A DNA stretch of 64,000 nt, taken from assembly GCF_030403505.1 (NCBI RefSeq), contig NZ_JAUEMJ010000001.1, positions 1,083,124 through 1,147,123 of the forward strand, written 5' to 3'. The stretch's first letter is position 1; each line of letters opens with the position of its first letter. A program made the position numbers and the translations under genes. Positions 1 through 9,181 of the stretch are shown one piece after another. This DNA comes from Glycomyces tritici. Lineage in GTDB: Bacteria; Actinomycetota; Actinomycetes; Mycobacteriales; Micromonosporaceae. Under the pieces are notes generated by a model. That model did no database searches. It had not been told where the DNA came from and saw only the letters and a list, made by a program, of their open reading frames with translations.

Positions 1-1
1 C

Positions 2-1090
2 GGCTGGTTCGCGGGGCGGTCGCGCCAGAGCGCGGAGTTGGCGGCGGCGACGGCGCGGCTGGAGGCGGCGGCGGACAACGAGCAGCGGCTCGAGTCGACG
101 TTGAAGGCGGTCGCGTACGAGGCGACGGACCACTCGCGGCAGGCGGTGGGGCAGGTGCTGGCGCCGATCGCGGAGACGTTGGCGCGGTACGAGACGCGGC
201 TCGGCGATGTGGAGCGGGCTCGGGTGGACGCGTACGCGCAGTTGCGGATTCAGCTCTCGGGGGTCGCGGAGACCTCGGAGGATCTGCGGGAGCAGACGGG
301 GCGGCTGCTGGGGGCGCTGCGGTCGCCGCAGGTGCGCGGCCAGTGGGGCGAAGTGCAATTGCGGCGGATCGTGGAGGCGGCGGGGATGGTCGAGCACTGC
401 GACTTCTCCGAGCAGCTTTCGGGTGTGGTGGACGGGCGCGGGGTGCGGCCTGACCTGGTGGTGCGGTTGTCGGGCGGGCGGACCCTGGTGGTGGATGCGA
501 AGGCGCCGCTCCAGTCGTATCTGCAGGCGCTGGAGTCGGAGGACGAGGCGGGGCGGGACCAGTTGCTGCGGATGCACGCGAAGCATCTGCGGCGGCATGT
601 GGAGTCGTTGGCGGGCAAGGAGTACTGGCGGGCGTTCGAGGACACGCCGGAGATGGTGGTGCTGTTCGTGCCGGCGGATGCGTTCTTGGACGCGGCGCTG
701 CGGGGCGATCCGGCGCTGCTGGAGGACTCGTTCGCGCGGGGTGTGGTGATCGCGTCGCCGACGACGCTGATGGCGCTGCTGCGGACGGTGGCGCACACGT
801 GGCGGCAGGAGGCGCTGGCGTTGCACGCCAAGGAGGTGCACAAGCTGGGGCGGGAGTTGCATGAGCGGCTCGGTGCGGTGGCGGGGCATTTCTCGCGGCT
901 GGGGTCGTCGCTGGAGGCGGCGGTGGGGTCGTACAACGCGGCGGTGGCGAGTGTGGAGTCGCGGCTGCTGGTGACGGCGCGGCGGTTCACCGAGCTGGAG
1001 GTCGCGGGCGAGGCGCCGGAGTCGCCGGCGCCGGTGATCACGCCGACGCGCAAGCCGACTTGGGATGCGGCTGAGGACGTGCGCCCTTAG
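2..1090 (+). CDS. rmuC: RmuC-type DNA recombination protein (5' partial)
   Basis: The frame is open from the first bases of the window, so the start codon lies outside; an internal TTG at 38 is not a convincing start. The N-terminal part is a long Ala/Glu/Arg-rich coiled coil. The RmuC core follows, with the motif RSPQVRGQWGEVQLRRI and, further on, a Pro-Asp followed by VVDAKAPL, which fits the PD-(D/E)XK nuclease-like fold of the family. RmuC proteins limit inversions between short inverted repeats and are thought to act as cytoplasmic nucleases. The C-terminal tail is Pro/Ala-rich and ends at a TAG. It converges on ispH. Family assignment is firm; the biochemical activity is inferred from the family. 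Confidence 0.9.
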   Translation, partial: GWFAGRSRQSAELAAATARLEAAADNEQRLESTLKAVAYEATDHSRQAVGQVLAPIAETLARYETRLGDVERARVDAYAQLRIQLSGVAETSEDLREQTGRLLGALRSPQVRGQWGEVQLRRIVEAAGMVEHCDFSEQLSGVVDGRGVRPDLVVRLSGGRTLVVDAKAPLQSYLQALESEDEAGRDQLLRMHAKHLRRHVESLAGKEYWRAFEDTPEMVVLFVPADAFLDAALRGDPALLEDSFARGVVIASPTTLMALLRTVAHTWRQEALALHAKEVHKLGRELHERLGAVAGHFSRLGSSLEAAVGSYNAAVASVESRLLVTARRFTELEVAGEAPESPAPVITPTRKPTWDAAEDVRP

Positions 1091-1227
1091 TGCCGTTCAC
1101 GGAGGCGGGCAGTCCCCCGCCCTCCCAGGGGGGCGACCCCGGTTCAAGTCTGCCGCGCGGGTCCGACAAGAACCCGCCGTTCTTACCGTCGTTAACGAAT
1201 GTGTCACCCGAAAGGGGTCGTCGGCGT

Positions 1228-2190
1228 TCAGAGGCGGCCGGCGGCCTTGAGGTCCTTGGCGAGTTCGCGCGGGAGGGAGAAGGCGATCTTCTCGGTCACC
1301 GGCTCGAACTCCTCCACATTCGTGAAGCCGCGTTCGGCCAGGTGCGCGAGTACGTCCTGCACCAGGTTGTCCGGCACCGAGGCCCCCGAGGAGAGGCCCA
1401 CAGTGGACGCTCCTTCGAGCCAGGCCTCGTCGATCTCGTGCGCGAAGTCGATCAGGTGCCCGGTCGTCGCGCCGTGCTGCACCGCGACCTCGACCAGCCG
1501 CACCGAGTTCGAGGAGTTCTTCGAGCCGACCACGAGCATCACGTCGCATTCGTCCGCGATGTCCTTGACGACCTGCTGGCGGTTCTGGGTCGCGTAGCAG
1601 ATGTCGTCGCTCGGCGGGCTCTGGAGCATCGGCAGGCGCTTCTTGAGGCGGTCGACCGTCTCCATGGTCTCGTCGACCGAGAGCGTCGTCTGCGAGAGCC
1701 ACACGACCTTCGCGGGGTCGCGCACGGTGACCTGGTCGACCGAGTCGGGGCCGTCCACGAGCTGGATGTGGTCGGGCGCCTCGCCGGAGGTCCCGATGAC
1801 CTCTTCATGGCCCTCGTGGCCGATGAGCAGGATGTCGAAGTCCTCCTCGGCGTACCGCACGGCCTCCTTGTGCACCTTCGTCACCAGCGGGCAGGTCGCG
1901 TCGATCGCCTTCAGGCCGCGCTCGGCCGCCTGGTCGTGGACCTCGGGCGCCACGCCGTGCGCCGAGAAGACCACCACCGAGCCCGGCGGCACCTCCTCGT
2001 TCTCCTCCACGAACACCGCGCCCTTGCCGGCGAGGGTCTCCACCACATGCCGGTTGTGCACGATCTCCTTGCGCACGTAGACGGGAGCGCCGTAGAGCTC
2101 CAGCGCCTTCTCGACGGTCACCACGGCCCGGTCCACGCCCGCGCAGTACCCGCGCGGCTTGGCCAACAACACTCGCTTCGGGTCTGCCAC
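1228..2190 (-). CDS. ispH: 4-hydroxy-3-methylbut-2-enyl diphosphate reductase
   Basis: IspH (LytB) performs the last step of the MEP isoprenoid pathway, reducing HMBPP to IPP and DMAPP with a [4Fe-4S] cluster in the cytoplasm. The 320-residue product has the three cluster cysteines at C16 (GYCAGV), C100 (DATCPLV) and C198 (ICYATQNRQ), and the proton-donor glutamate in GHEGHEEV at about residue 130. Length is normal for actinobacteria. The GTG start is preceded by a -10-like TACCAT (2197-2202) only six bases upstream and no Shine-Dalgarno sequence, so the mRNA is probably leaderless. It is divergent from xseA across 56 bases. Confidence 0.97.
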   Translation of the reverse strand: MADPKRVLLAKPRGYCAGVDRAVVTVEKALELYGAPVYVRKEIVHNRHVVETLAGKGAVFVEENEEVPPGSVVVFSAHGVAPEVHDQAAERGLKAIDATCPLVTKVHKEAVRYAEEDFDILLIGHEGHEEVIGTSGEAPDHIQLVDGPDSVDQVTVRDPAKVVWLSQTTLSVDETMETVDRLKKRLPMLQSPPSDDICYATQNRQQVVKDIADECDVMLVVGSKNSSNSVRLVEVAVQHGATTGHLIDFAHEIDEAWLEGASTVGLSSGASVPDNLVQDVLAHLAERGFTNVEEFEPVTEKIAFSLPRELAKDLKAAGRL

Positions 2191-2246
2191 GCCTCGATGG
2201 TATCCGGCCGCCCGGTTTCGTCACACCCTGCAGTTAGTCTGGCCAC

Positions 2247-3584
2247 GTGACCGACGCAGCGAGCAGCGCCACCGACAGCACCTCGGAACGACCCGGCACC
2301 CCGGAGCAGCCGGGAGCCGCGGCCAGGTCCGCCGGTCCGGGCGCGGCGAAACCGGCCGCGACGGGCCCGGGCGTGCCGATGAGCGCTGAGAACCCGTGGC
2401 CGCTGCGGGTCGTCTCGAAGAAGATCGGCGACTGGCTCGCCCGCCTCGGCGAGGTGTGGACCGAGGGCCAGATCACCGAGATCAGCCACCGGGGCCGCAC
2501 CGTCTACCTGACCTTGCGCGACCCCTCCGCCGAGGTCTCGATGCGGGTCGTCGACTTCACCGGCGCCGTCGCCGCCTGCGAGCCGCCGCTGCGGGACGGC
2601 GCGCAGGTCGTCATCCGCGCCCAGGCCCAGTGGTGGGACAAGAACGGCTCGCTCTCGCTGCATGTGCGCGAGATCCGCCAGGTCGGCCTCGGCGAGCTCC
2701 TCGCCCGCCTCGAACGCCTCAAGAAGCTGCTCGCCGCCGAGGGCCTGTTCGCGGCCGAGCGCAAGAAGCCGCTTCCCTTCCTGCCGTATCGGATCGGCCT
2801 CATCACCGGCCGCGCGTCGGACGCGATGCGCGACGTGCTGAAGAACGCCAAGGCCCGCCTGCCGTCCGCCGATTTCGAGGTCCGCGAGGTCGCCGTCCAG
2901 GGGCCTCGCGCGGTCACGGAGGTGTGCGCGGCGCTGGCCGAACTCGACCGGGACCCTGACGTGGAGGTCATCGTGATCGCCCGCGGCGGCGGCTCGATGG
3001 AGGATCTGCTGCCGTTCTCCGACGAGACGCTGTGCCGCGCGGTCGCCGAAGCGGTGACGCCCGTGGTCTCGGCGATCGGGCACGAACCGGACACGCCGAT
3101 CCTCGACTACGTGGCCGACTGGCGGGCCTCGACCCCCACCGAGGCCGGGAAGAAAGTGGTCCCTGACCTCGCGGAGGAGCAGCGCGGCCTGAACATCAGC
3201 CGCACCCGGCTGCGCCAGGCGCTGGGCGCGATGCTGACCCGCGAGGCGGACGGCCTCGCGGCGATGCGCGCCCGCCCGGTCCTGGCGCGGCCCGAGACGA
3301 TGCTGGAAGCGCGCGGCGAGGTGGTCGCGAATCTCCAGCACCGCATGCGCGCCCGCGTGGACTCGCGGCTCGAGCGGTCGACGGACGAGTTGGAGCACCT
3401 GCGGGCGCGGCTGCGGTCGCTGTCGCCGCAGTCGACGCTCGACCGGGGCTACGCGATCGTCACGGACACCGAGACCGGTGCGGTGCTGCGGGAGGCGGCC
3501 GATGCGGGCGAAGCGATCGAAGTGCGGCTGGCGGCGGGATCGCTGCGGGCCGCAGTCGTGCACACGAGGGAGGACGAGCAGTGA
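2247..3584 (+). CDS. xseA: Exodeoxyribonuclease VII large subunit
   Basis: This is the large, catalytic subunit of exonuclease VII, which degrades single-stranded DNA to oligonucleotides. After about 45 low-complexity Ala/Pro/Gly residues comes an N-terminal OB-fold (WTEGQITEISHRGRTVYLTL), then the core with GLITGRASDA, a VIARGGGS motif near residue 245 and GHEPDTPILDYVADWRASTPTEA. A helical region and DRGYAIV close the protein. The GTG start follows a TAGTCT -10 hexamer (2235-2240) by six bases, again suggesting leaderless expression. It overlaps xseB by four bases (GTGA), so the subunits are translationally coupled. Confidence 0.97.
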   Translation: MTDAASSATDSTSERPGTPEQPGAAARSAGPGAAKPAATGPGVPMSAENPWPLRVVSKKIGDWLARLGEVWTEGQITEISHRGRTVYLTLRDPSAEVSMRVVDFTGAVAACEPPLRDGAQVVIRAQAQWWDKNGSLSLHVREIRQVGLGELLARLERLKKLLAAEGLFAAERKKPLPFLPYRIGLITGRASDAMRDVLKNAKARLPSADFEVREVAVQGPRAVTEVCAALAELDRDPDVEVIVIARGGGSMEDLLPFSDETLCRAVAEAVTPVVSAIGHEPDTPILDYVADWRASTPTEAGKKVVPDLAEEQRGLNISRTRLRQALGAMLTREADGLAAMRARPVLARPETMLEARGEVVANLQHRMRARVDSRLERSTDELEHLRARLRSLSPQSTLDRGYAIVTDTETGAVLREAADAGEAIEVRLAAGSLRAAVVHTREDEQ

Positions 3585-3802
3585 GCACTGAGCAGTCGAA
3601 GACGGTGTTGAGTTACGAAGAGGCCCGGGCGGAGCTGGTGGCCACGGTCGAGCGGCTGGAGGCGGGCGGTGCCACGCTGGAGGAGTCGCTGGCGCTGTGG
3701 GAGCGGGGCGAGAAGCTGGCCGACCTGTGCCAGTCGCACCTGGAGGGCGCGAGGGAGCGCCTGAAGGCCCGCACGGAACCGGAAGCAAACGACGAGGACT
3801 AA
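3581..3802 (+). CDS. xseB: Exodeoxyribonuclease VII small subunit
   Basis: The 73-residue helical protein has the family pattern SYEEARAELVATVERLEAGGATLEESLALWERG, a two-helix hairpin that multimerises around XseA and is needed for exonuclease VII activity. The GTG start lies inside the xseA stop region (GTGA overlap), giving a two-gene operon. The reading frame ends with an acidic tail and TAA. The gene is a normal length for the family. A hairpin at 3884-3918 separates it from the converging DUF4245 gene. Confidence 0.95.
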   Translation: MSTEQSKTVLSYEEARAELVATVERLEAGGATLEESLALWERGEKLADLCQSHLEGARERLKARTEPEANDED

Positions 3803-3883
3803 CGCCGCGTTTTCGGCATCAGCCTGCACATCGGGCCACCCCTTGGGTTCCCCGGTTCCATGCCGGCATGGGGGTGTGGCTCG

Positions 3884-3918
3884 GCCGCGGGCGTAACGCT
3901 TCGCTAAGCGCCCGCGGC
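3884..3918. terminator. Hairpin between xseB and the DUF4245 gene
   Basis: A 10-bp perfect G+C stem (3884-3893 with 3909-3918) closes a 15-base loop that contains the stop codon of the minus-strand DUF4245 gene. It sits between convergent genes and could end transcription from both sides. There is no T-tract, as is common in this genome, so the call rests on structure and position. Confidence 0.55.
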
Positions 3919-4593
3919 TTCGGCCACGCCTGCCGCGAGTTCAGGGAGGTCGCCGGCACCGTCGGTTTCGGCGCTCAGCACGATGGTCTCGCCGCCGATC
4001 TCGGCCACCCAGGTCTCGCCGATGTCCGACGTGTAGGAGGCCCATGCGATCCCGGCCGCTTCGACCGGGGTGCCGGCGCCCTGGAGGTCCTCGTTCACGT
4101 CGGCGGCCGTGCCGTTGGTCTCCGAGAGCTGGAGGCCGTTGCCCTCCGGCGAGTAGTAGCCGGTCCGGAGCGTGACGGTCTCGCCCTCGACCGCGAGGTC
4201 GCTCGAGATCGCCTTCCACTCGCCGCTGAGCTCCGGTTCGATCACCGCCAGGCCCAGGCTCGCCGCGGTGGAGTAGTTCGCGCTCGTGTCGACCACGCTG
4301 ACCTGCCGGTCCTCGGCCAGCCACTGCCAGCCGACGTAGAACAGGCCGATCGGCACCAGCAGCACCGCCATCGACATCGCCATGTCGCGCATCCGCCGCT
4401 GCTTCGGGCGCGCCGACTTGGCCGCGTCGGCGTTCGCGACGGCCTCATCGGCGGCCGCGCCGCGCTCCGCACCACCCGGAGCCGCGCCGTCGACGGCGCC
4501 GCCTCCGCCAGCGCTCTCTTCGGCAGCACCGGTGCCGCCTTGGACCGCGCCTCCAGCGACCTCGGCTTCGACCTTGACCTCTTCGGTGGACAT
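3904..4593 (-). CDS. DUF4245 membrane-anchored protein
   Basis: The 229-residue product starts at ATG (4593) with MSTEEVKVEAEV. About 60 Ala/Gly/Glu-rich, probably disordered residues and a basic KQRRMRDMAMSM stretch precede one transmembrane segment (about residues 73-90, ending in VGWQWLAED). The rest should be extracytoplasmic, with a conserved domain that contains RTGYYSPEGNG and YTSDIGETW. This fits DUF4245, an actinobacterial family without known function. The frame stays open well upstream, but the extra part is antisense to the PfkB gene and has no family character, so the internal ATG was chosen. Confidence 0.8.
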   Translation of the reverse strand: MSTEEVKVEAEVAGGAVQGGTGAAEESAGGGGAVDGAAPGGAERGAAADEAVANADAAKSARPKQRRMRDMAMSMAVLLVPIGLFYVGWQWLAEDRQVSVVDTSANYSTAASLGLAVIEPELSGEWKAISSDLAVEGETVTLRTGYYSPEGNGLQLSETNGTAADVNEDLQGAGTPVEAAGIAWASYTSDIGETWVAEIGGETIVLSAETDGAGDLPELAAGVAEAAGA

Positions 4594-4818
4594 GCCTCCA
4601 TCCTGAACGACCGCCCCGCCGCCCGCCGCACCGGCCCGCCCCGGCGTGGCGCACGAAGCCCGCACCCGAAACCCGGCGCACGAGACCGGCCGAACGCCCT
4701 CCAGCCGCTGCAACCGGGACGCGCCCGCCCATCGTGACGCGAATCCGACTTCCGGGCCGTCCGGCACCTGCAATACCCTCTCCGCAGCGGCACCCGCAAC
4801 CGACGGAAGGAGCCCCCT

Positions 4819-5715
4819 TTGATCCTCGTGGCAGGCGAGAACATCATCGACCTCGTACCGGCCCCCGGCGGCCGACTGCGCCCCACCTGCGGCGGCGGGC
4901 CCGCGAACACCGCCGTCGCACTCGCCCGGCGCGGCATCCCGACCGCACTCGTCGGCGCCGTGGGCGGCGACCACTTCGGCCGCCAGGTCTGGCGCCGCCA
5001 CATCGCCGCGGGCGTCCACCGCAACTGGCTGCTGCGCACCGACCTCCCCTCCACCCTCGGCCTCGCGATCGTGCACGAGGACGGCACCGCCGACTACGAC
5101 TACTGGACGACCGGCACCGCCGACTTCACCTCGGACACCCGCCCCCTCCCCAAAGCCGACCCCGCCCAGGTCGACCTCATCCACTTCGGCTCCCTCGCCG
5201 CCTACCTCGAGCCCACCGCCCGCACCATCGAGCACTGGGTGAACCGCGCCCGCCGCGCCGTCCCCGTCTCCTTCGACCCGAACATCCGCCTCAGCGCCAT
5301 GGGCGACCACGCCGAAGTCCTCGAACGCACCGAGCGCCTGGTCGGCCTCGCCACCCTCGTGCGCGTCTCCGAACGCGACCTCGCCCAGCTCTACCCGGGC
5401 ACCGCCGTCGACCAGATCGCCCGCAGATGGCTCGAAACGGGCCCCGAACTCGTGGTCGTCACCCTCGGCAACGCCGGCTCGGTGGCGTTCCACCGCAACC
5501 ACACCACCGAGATGACGGCCCCGCCGGTCGACCTCGTGGACTCCATCGGCGCGGGCGACGCGTTCACCTCGGGCCTCATCGGCTGGCTCACCTCGGCGGG
5601 CTGGATGCGCCTCGACCGGCTCCCCGCCTGGGGCAACCAGGCCGTGGTCACCGCGGCCCTGCGCTACGCGGCCCAGGTCGCCGCCCAGGCCTGCACCGTC
5701 CCCGGCGCGCCGTGA
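4819..5715 (+). CDS. PfkB-family sugar kinase (fructokinase-like)
   Basis: The 298-residue ribokinase-fold kinase carries the N-terminal signature CGGGPANTAVALARRG at about residues 24-39 and the C-terminal motif DSIGAGDAFTSGL near residue 235, whose Asp is the catalytic base and whose GAGD forms the anion hole. It should phosphorylate a sugar or related alcohol with ATP; fructose is the usual substrate of the closest type, but this cannot be fixed from sequence. The start is TTG with a GGAAGGAG Shine-Dalgarno sequence at 4804-4811. It stands alone, followed by the EgtD-like gene on the same strand. Confidence 0.85.
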   Translation: MILVAGENIIDLVPAPGGRLRPTCGGGPANTAVALARRGIPTALVGAVGGDHFGRQVWRRHIAAGVHRNWLLRTDLPSTLGLAIVHEDGTADYDYWTTGTADFTSDTRPLPKADPAQVDLIHFGSLAAYLEPTARTIEHWVNRARRAVPVSFDPNIRLSAMGDHAEVLERTERLVGLATLVRVSERDLAQLYPGTAVDQIARRWLETGPELVVVTLGNAGSVAFHRNHTTEMTAPPVDLVDSIGAGDAFTSGLIGWLTSAGWMRLDRLPAWGNQAVVTAALRYAAQVAAQACTVPGAP

Positions 5716-5768
5716 CACCAGGCGCCCACTGAGGCGAAACACGCCCCGAGTCGACATAAGATCGTGGT

Positions 5769-6749
5769 GTGCCTGCTCCTGAACTGCGTATCTGCCTCGA
5801 CGTGTCCGACCTCGACGCGTCGCTGCAGAGCGACGTCCGGCGGGGCCTGACCGCGCACCCCAAGCACCTGCCCATGCGCCTGCACTACGACGGCCGCGGT
5901 TCGACGCTCTTCGCCGAGCTCACCCGCCAGCCCGAGTACTACCAGACGCGCAGCGAGCGGGCGGTCCTCCACGACCGGGCCGCCGAGATCGCGGAAGCGC
6001 TCGGCACCGAACCGGTCTCCGTGATCGAGCTCGGCGCGGGCAGGGCCGAGAAGATCCGGCCGCTCCTCAGCGCCCTCGCGGCGGCCGGGAGGCTCGACGC
6101 GTTCTGGCCCTTCGACGTGGCCGAGGGCGAAGTCCGGGACGTGCTCCTCGAACTGGCCACGGCCTACCCCGACGCCCGCCTCGGCGGCATCATCGGCGAC
6201 TTCACCCGCCACCTCGCGCACCTGCCCGACCACCACGACATGCGGCTCGTCGCGTTCCTCGGCGGCACCTTCGGGAACTTCACCGGCATGGAGCGCAGCC
6301 AGTTCCTGAGCGACCTGCGCGAGTCCCTGCGCCCCGGCGACTGGTTCCTCCTCGGCGCCGACCTCGTGAAGGACCCGGACGTGATCCTCGCGGCCTACAA
6401 CGACGCCGCCGGGGTGACCGCCGAGTTCAACCGGCACGTCCTGTACGTCCTCAACCACCGCCTCGACGCCGATTTCGAACCCGACAACTTCGAGCACATC
6501 GCGTTGTGGGACAACGACACCGCCACCATCGACATGCGCCTGCGCGCCATGAAGCCGATGAAGGTGGACATCGCGGCGCTCGCGATCGACATCGCCTTCC
6601 GCATCGGCGAGGAGATCCACACCGGCATCTCCACCAAGTTCCACCGAGGCGAACTCCAGAACCAGCTCCAGGCCAGCGGATTCGAGACCACCCGCTGCTG
6701 GACCGACGAGCACGGGTACATGGGCGTGTTCCTCGCCCGCGCGATCTAG
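5769..6749 (+). CDS. EgtD-family amino-acid betaine methyltransferase
   Basis: The 326-residue protein belongs to the EgtD family of SAM-dependent enzymes that trimethylate the alpha-amino group of histidine to hercynine. Family landmarks are PEYYQTRSE, the SAM loop VIELGAGRAEKIRPLL and FLGGTFGNFTG. The motif that reads T-E-x-S-x-K-F in histidine-specific EgtD reads HTGISTKF here, so the glutamate that contacts the imidazole (E282 in Mycobacterium smegmatis numbering, recalled from published structures) is glycine. No egtA, egtB, egtC or egtE gene is adjacent. It may therefore act on another amino acid. The GTG start is six bases after a TAAGAT -10 hexamer. Confidence 0.85.
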   Translation: MPAPELRICLDVSDLDASLQSDVRRGLTAHPKHLPMRLHYDGRGSTLFAELTRQPEYYQTRSERAVLHDRAAEIAEALGTEPVSVIELGAGRAEKIRPLLSALAAAGRLDAFWPFDVAEGEVRDVLLELATAYPDARLGGIIGDFTRHLAHLPDHHDMRLVAFLGGTFGNFTGMERSQFLSDLRESLRPGDWFLLGADLVKDPDVILAAYNDAAGVTAEFNRHVLYVLNHRLDADFEPDNFEHIALWDNDTATIDMRLRAMKPMKVDIAALAIDIAFRIGEEIHTGISTKFHRGELQNQLQASGFETTRCWTDEHGYMGVFLARAI

Positions 6750-6785
6750 GGGCCTTCCGGGCCGGGCCGCACTAAGGTGGTCGGC

Positions 6786-7382
6786 ATGGGAGAGATCGTG
6801 CTCATCCGCCACGGCGAGACCACCTGGTCCGCGTCGGGCCGGCATACGTCCGTCACCGACCTCGAGCTCACCGAGAACGGTGTGGCCCAGGCGAAAGCGC
6901 TCGCGCCGCTGCTCGCCGGACGCGAGTTCGCCGCGGTCTGGTCGAGCCCGCGCAAACGGGCGCTCATCACCGCCGACCTGGCCGGCCTCGCGATCAGCGC
7001 CGTCGTCCCCGACCTGGCCGAATGGGGCTACGGCGACTACGAAGGGCGCACCAGCGAGGAGATCGAGGCCGAGAACCCCGACTGGTCGCTCTGGACCGAC
7101 GGCGGCAAGGGCCCCGGCGGTGAGACGGCCGAGGAGGTCGCCGCCCGCCTCGACCGCGCCCTCGCCGAGGCCGAACCGCTCCTCGAACGCGGCGACGTCG
7201 CGTTCATCGCCCACGGCCACAGCCTCCGCGTCGCGGCGGCCCGCTGGCTCGGCCGGCCGGCCCGCGACGGCCGCGAGTTCAAGATCGACACCGCCTCGAT
7301 CGCCGCCCTCGGCTACGAGCACGGGCACCACGCGATCACGCTGTGGAACCTCACGGCGGCGGCCGCGACCGGCGAGCGGTGA
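6786..7382 (+). CDS. Histidine phosphatase (phosphoglycerate mutase-like)
   Basis: The 198-residue product begins MGEIVLIRHGETTWS, the catalytic RHG motif of the histidine phosphatase superfamily, with the phospho-accepting His at residue 9. The second catalytic His is in IAHGHSLRVAAARW. These proteins dephosphorylate small metabolites; the specific substrate is unknown. ATG 6786 was preferred to the in-frame GTG at 6777 because homologues begin at this Met. TAAGGT (6773-6778) lies seven bases upstream, so the mRNA may be leaderless, although the same bases could also act as a weak ribosome site. Confidence 0.88.
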   Translation: MGEIVLIRHGETTWSASGRHTSVTDLELTENGVAQAKALAPLLAGREFAAVWSSPRKRALITADLAGLAISAVVPDLAEWGYGDYEGRTSEEIEAENPDWSLWTDGGKGPGGETAEEVAARLDRALAEAEPLLERGDVAFIAHGHSLRVAAARWLGRPARDGREFKIDTASIAALGYEHGHHAITLWNLTAAAATGER

Positions 7383-7432
7383 CACCGCCCGGGTGACGCT
7401 GGACGCTCGAACCGCTTCTCCCCCACGGTCGG

Positions 7433-8272
7433 TCAAGGCCGCCAGATGACGACGCCGGTGGACACCTCGCGCTCGGAGAACCGGCCGTCCGGCGCCGCGT
7501 CGGCCAAGAGCGCCCGCAGCTCGGTCTCGAAGGCGGGCAGGCGTTCCGCGAACAGGTGCGGCGCCGAGCTCGACAGCGAGAACACCGCCGAGACGACGGA
7601 GTCGACGTCGCGTTCGAAGACCCTGCCGTCGTCGACCTGGAGGCGGGCGACCTTGGTGTACCCGGCTTCGCGCATGATGTCCTCTTCGCCGCCCGCGGTG
7701 CCGCCCGGCAGGAAGCCCTGCCCGGCGCGGCGGACCGGCCCGAGGTAGCCCGCGACGAGTTCGCCGATGCGGTCCCATGGCGGCGCCGGATGGGGCAGTG
7801 CACCGACCTCGGCACCGCGGTGCGTGGTGGCGCCCACGTGGATCCAGAACCCGCCGGGTTCGAGCATGGCGCGAACGCGGCGGGCCACGAGCGGGCGGTC
7901 CATCCAGTGGAAGGATTGCGCGAACGCCGCGACCTTGAAGACGCCCAGGTCGTCGGGGAGCGCTTCGGCGCGCAGTTGCCGCCATTCGATGCCGGTGAGT
8001 CCGGCCTCCTCGGCGCGCCGGGCGGCCTCGGCGAGCATGCCCGCGTCCGGGTCGACGCCCACAGTGGACGCGAAGTGCGGGGCGAGCGGCAGTGTCAGCG
8101 AGCCTGGGCCGCAGCCGACGTCGAGGAGTCGGCCGGTGCCGTCGAGTCCGAGCGCGACGCGCACGGCGTCGGCGAGGCCGGTCGGGTAGGGCACCCGGCC
8201 GACGCTGTAGTGGGCGGCGCTGCCGGCGAAGAGGGTCTCGTCCCACTCCCATGCGGCGGCGTCAGCGGTCAT
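7433..8272 (-). CDS. Class I SAM-dependent methyltransferase
   Basis: The 279-residue protein has a Rossmann methyltransferase core: motif I LLDVGCGPGSLTLPLAPHF near residues 49-67, an acidic residue after strand 2 (VGVDPDAGML) and FAQSFHWMD as the motif IV region. The N-terminal FAGSAAHYSVGRVPYP is typical of UbiE/COQ5-like enzymes of unknown substrate that are common in actinobacteria. The gene converges on the histidine phosphatase and is divergent from the lysoplasmalogenase gene. The substrate cannot be stated. Confidence 0.85.
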   Translation of the reverse strand: MTADAAAWEWDETLFAGSAAHYSVGRVPYPTGLADAVRVALGLDGTGRLLDVGCGPGSLTLPLAPHFASTVGVDPDAGMLAEAARRAEEAGLTGIEWRQLRAEALPDDLGVFKVAAFAQSFHWMDRPLVARRVRAMLEPGGFWIHVGATTHRGAEVGALPHPAPPWDRIGELVAGYLGPVRRAGQGFLPGGTAGGEEDIMREAGYTKVARLQVDDGRVFERDVDSVVSAVFSLSSSAPHLFAERLPAFETELRALLADAAPDGRFSEREVSTGVVIWRP

Positions 8273-8494
8273 CGGAGCGGCTCCCGTTGCTCATCGACGC
8301 AGCATCGCCGATCGGCCCGCAGAGTGCCAGCGCTTTTCCGGCGATCCGCGTGGTCCGCGGCAGGCGAGGCTCCGCGAGCACCGCGCCGGCGCTTCCAGGC
8401 GATCCGCGATCGATGCGCCGAGCGCCGACGCGTGCCGACGACCGGCCCGCGACCGGTCGGCGGCGGGCGCGGGCTCTGATAGGCTCCGGCACCC

Positions 8495-9181
8495 ATGAAC
8501 CCTCCCCTCCTGGTGGCCCGCTCGCTGCTGGTGCGCTTCCCTGCGCGTTTCTGGCTGTGGGCGTTCGCGATCGCCATCGCGGTGGACCTCGCCGCGATCA
8601 GCCTCGATCTCGGTGCGCTCCGCTGGGCGTCCAAGCCCGCGCTGGCGCTCCTGCTGCTCGCCCATCTGATCGTCTCGACGCAGCCGGGCATGCGCCCGGC
8701 CCGCCTGTTCGGGCTCGGCCTGCTGCTGGCCTGCGCAGCGGACATCGCGCTGCTGGTGGAGGGCGAGACGGCGTTCCTGGTCGGCATGGGCCTGTTCGGC
8801 CTCATGCAGATCACGTACTTCACGGTCTTCGCCCGCTTGGGGGCGCTGCCGCTGCGGCGGCGCTTCCTGGCGCCCGCCTGCTATCTGGCGGTCTGGTTGG
8901 GCGCCAACCTTGTCCTGTGGCCGCGACTCGGGGACCTCGCGGTTCCGGTGGCGGTGTACAGCCTGCTGCTGGTGGCGATGGCGGCGGCAGCGGCCGGGCT
9001 CAACCGCGAGGCCGCGCTCGGCGGGGTGCTGTTCGTGGTCTCGGACCTGGTCCTCGGTCTGGGCGTGGCCGGTGTGGACTTCCCGCTGCAGTCGCAGGCG
9101 GTGATGGCGACGTATGCTGCGGCGCAACTGCTCCTGGTCCTCGGCACCATCAGGGCGCTTCCCCGCGAGGCCGCCGCATGA
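8495..9181 (+). CDS. Lysoplasmalogenase / YhhN (TMEM86) family membrane protein
   Basis: The 228-residue protein is almost entirely hydrophobic, with about eight predicted membrane helices, and matches the YhhN/TMEM86 family by its layout and by [25 protein letters not shown] (seen here only in outline) and a late VVSDLVLGL motif, whose Asp residues are conserved. Characterised members hydrolyse the vinyl-ether bond of lysoplasmalogens, but most bacterial members are untested. The ATG lies nine bases after a TAGGCT -10 hexamer (8480-8485) without a Shine-Dalgarno sequence. The stop overlaps the start of the next frame (ATGA). Confidence 0.8.
   Translation: MNPPLLVARSLLVRFPARFWLWAFAIAIAVDLAAISLDLGALRWASKPALALLLLAHLIVSTQPGMRPARLFGLGLLLACAADIALLVEGETAFLVGMGLFGLMQITYFTVFARLGALPLRRRFLAPACYLAVWLGANLVLWPRLGDLAVPVAVYSLLLVAMAAAAAGLNREAALGGVLFVVSDLVLGLGVAGVDFPLQSQAVMATYAAAQLLLVLGTIRALPREAAA

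Noticed and set aside
1130..1160. GGTTCAAGTC resembling a tRNA T-loop
   Set aside because: No complementary T-stem, anticodon arm or acceptor stem can be formed around it.
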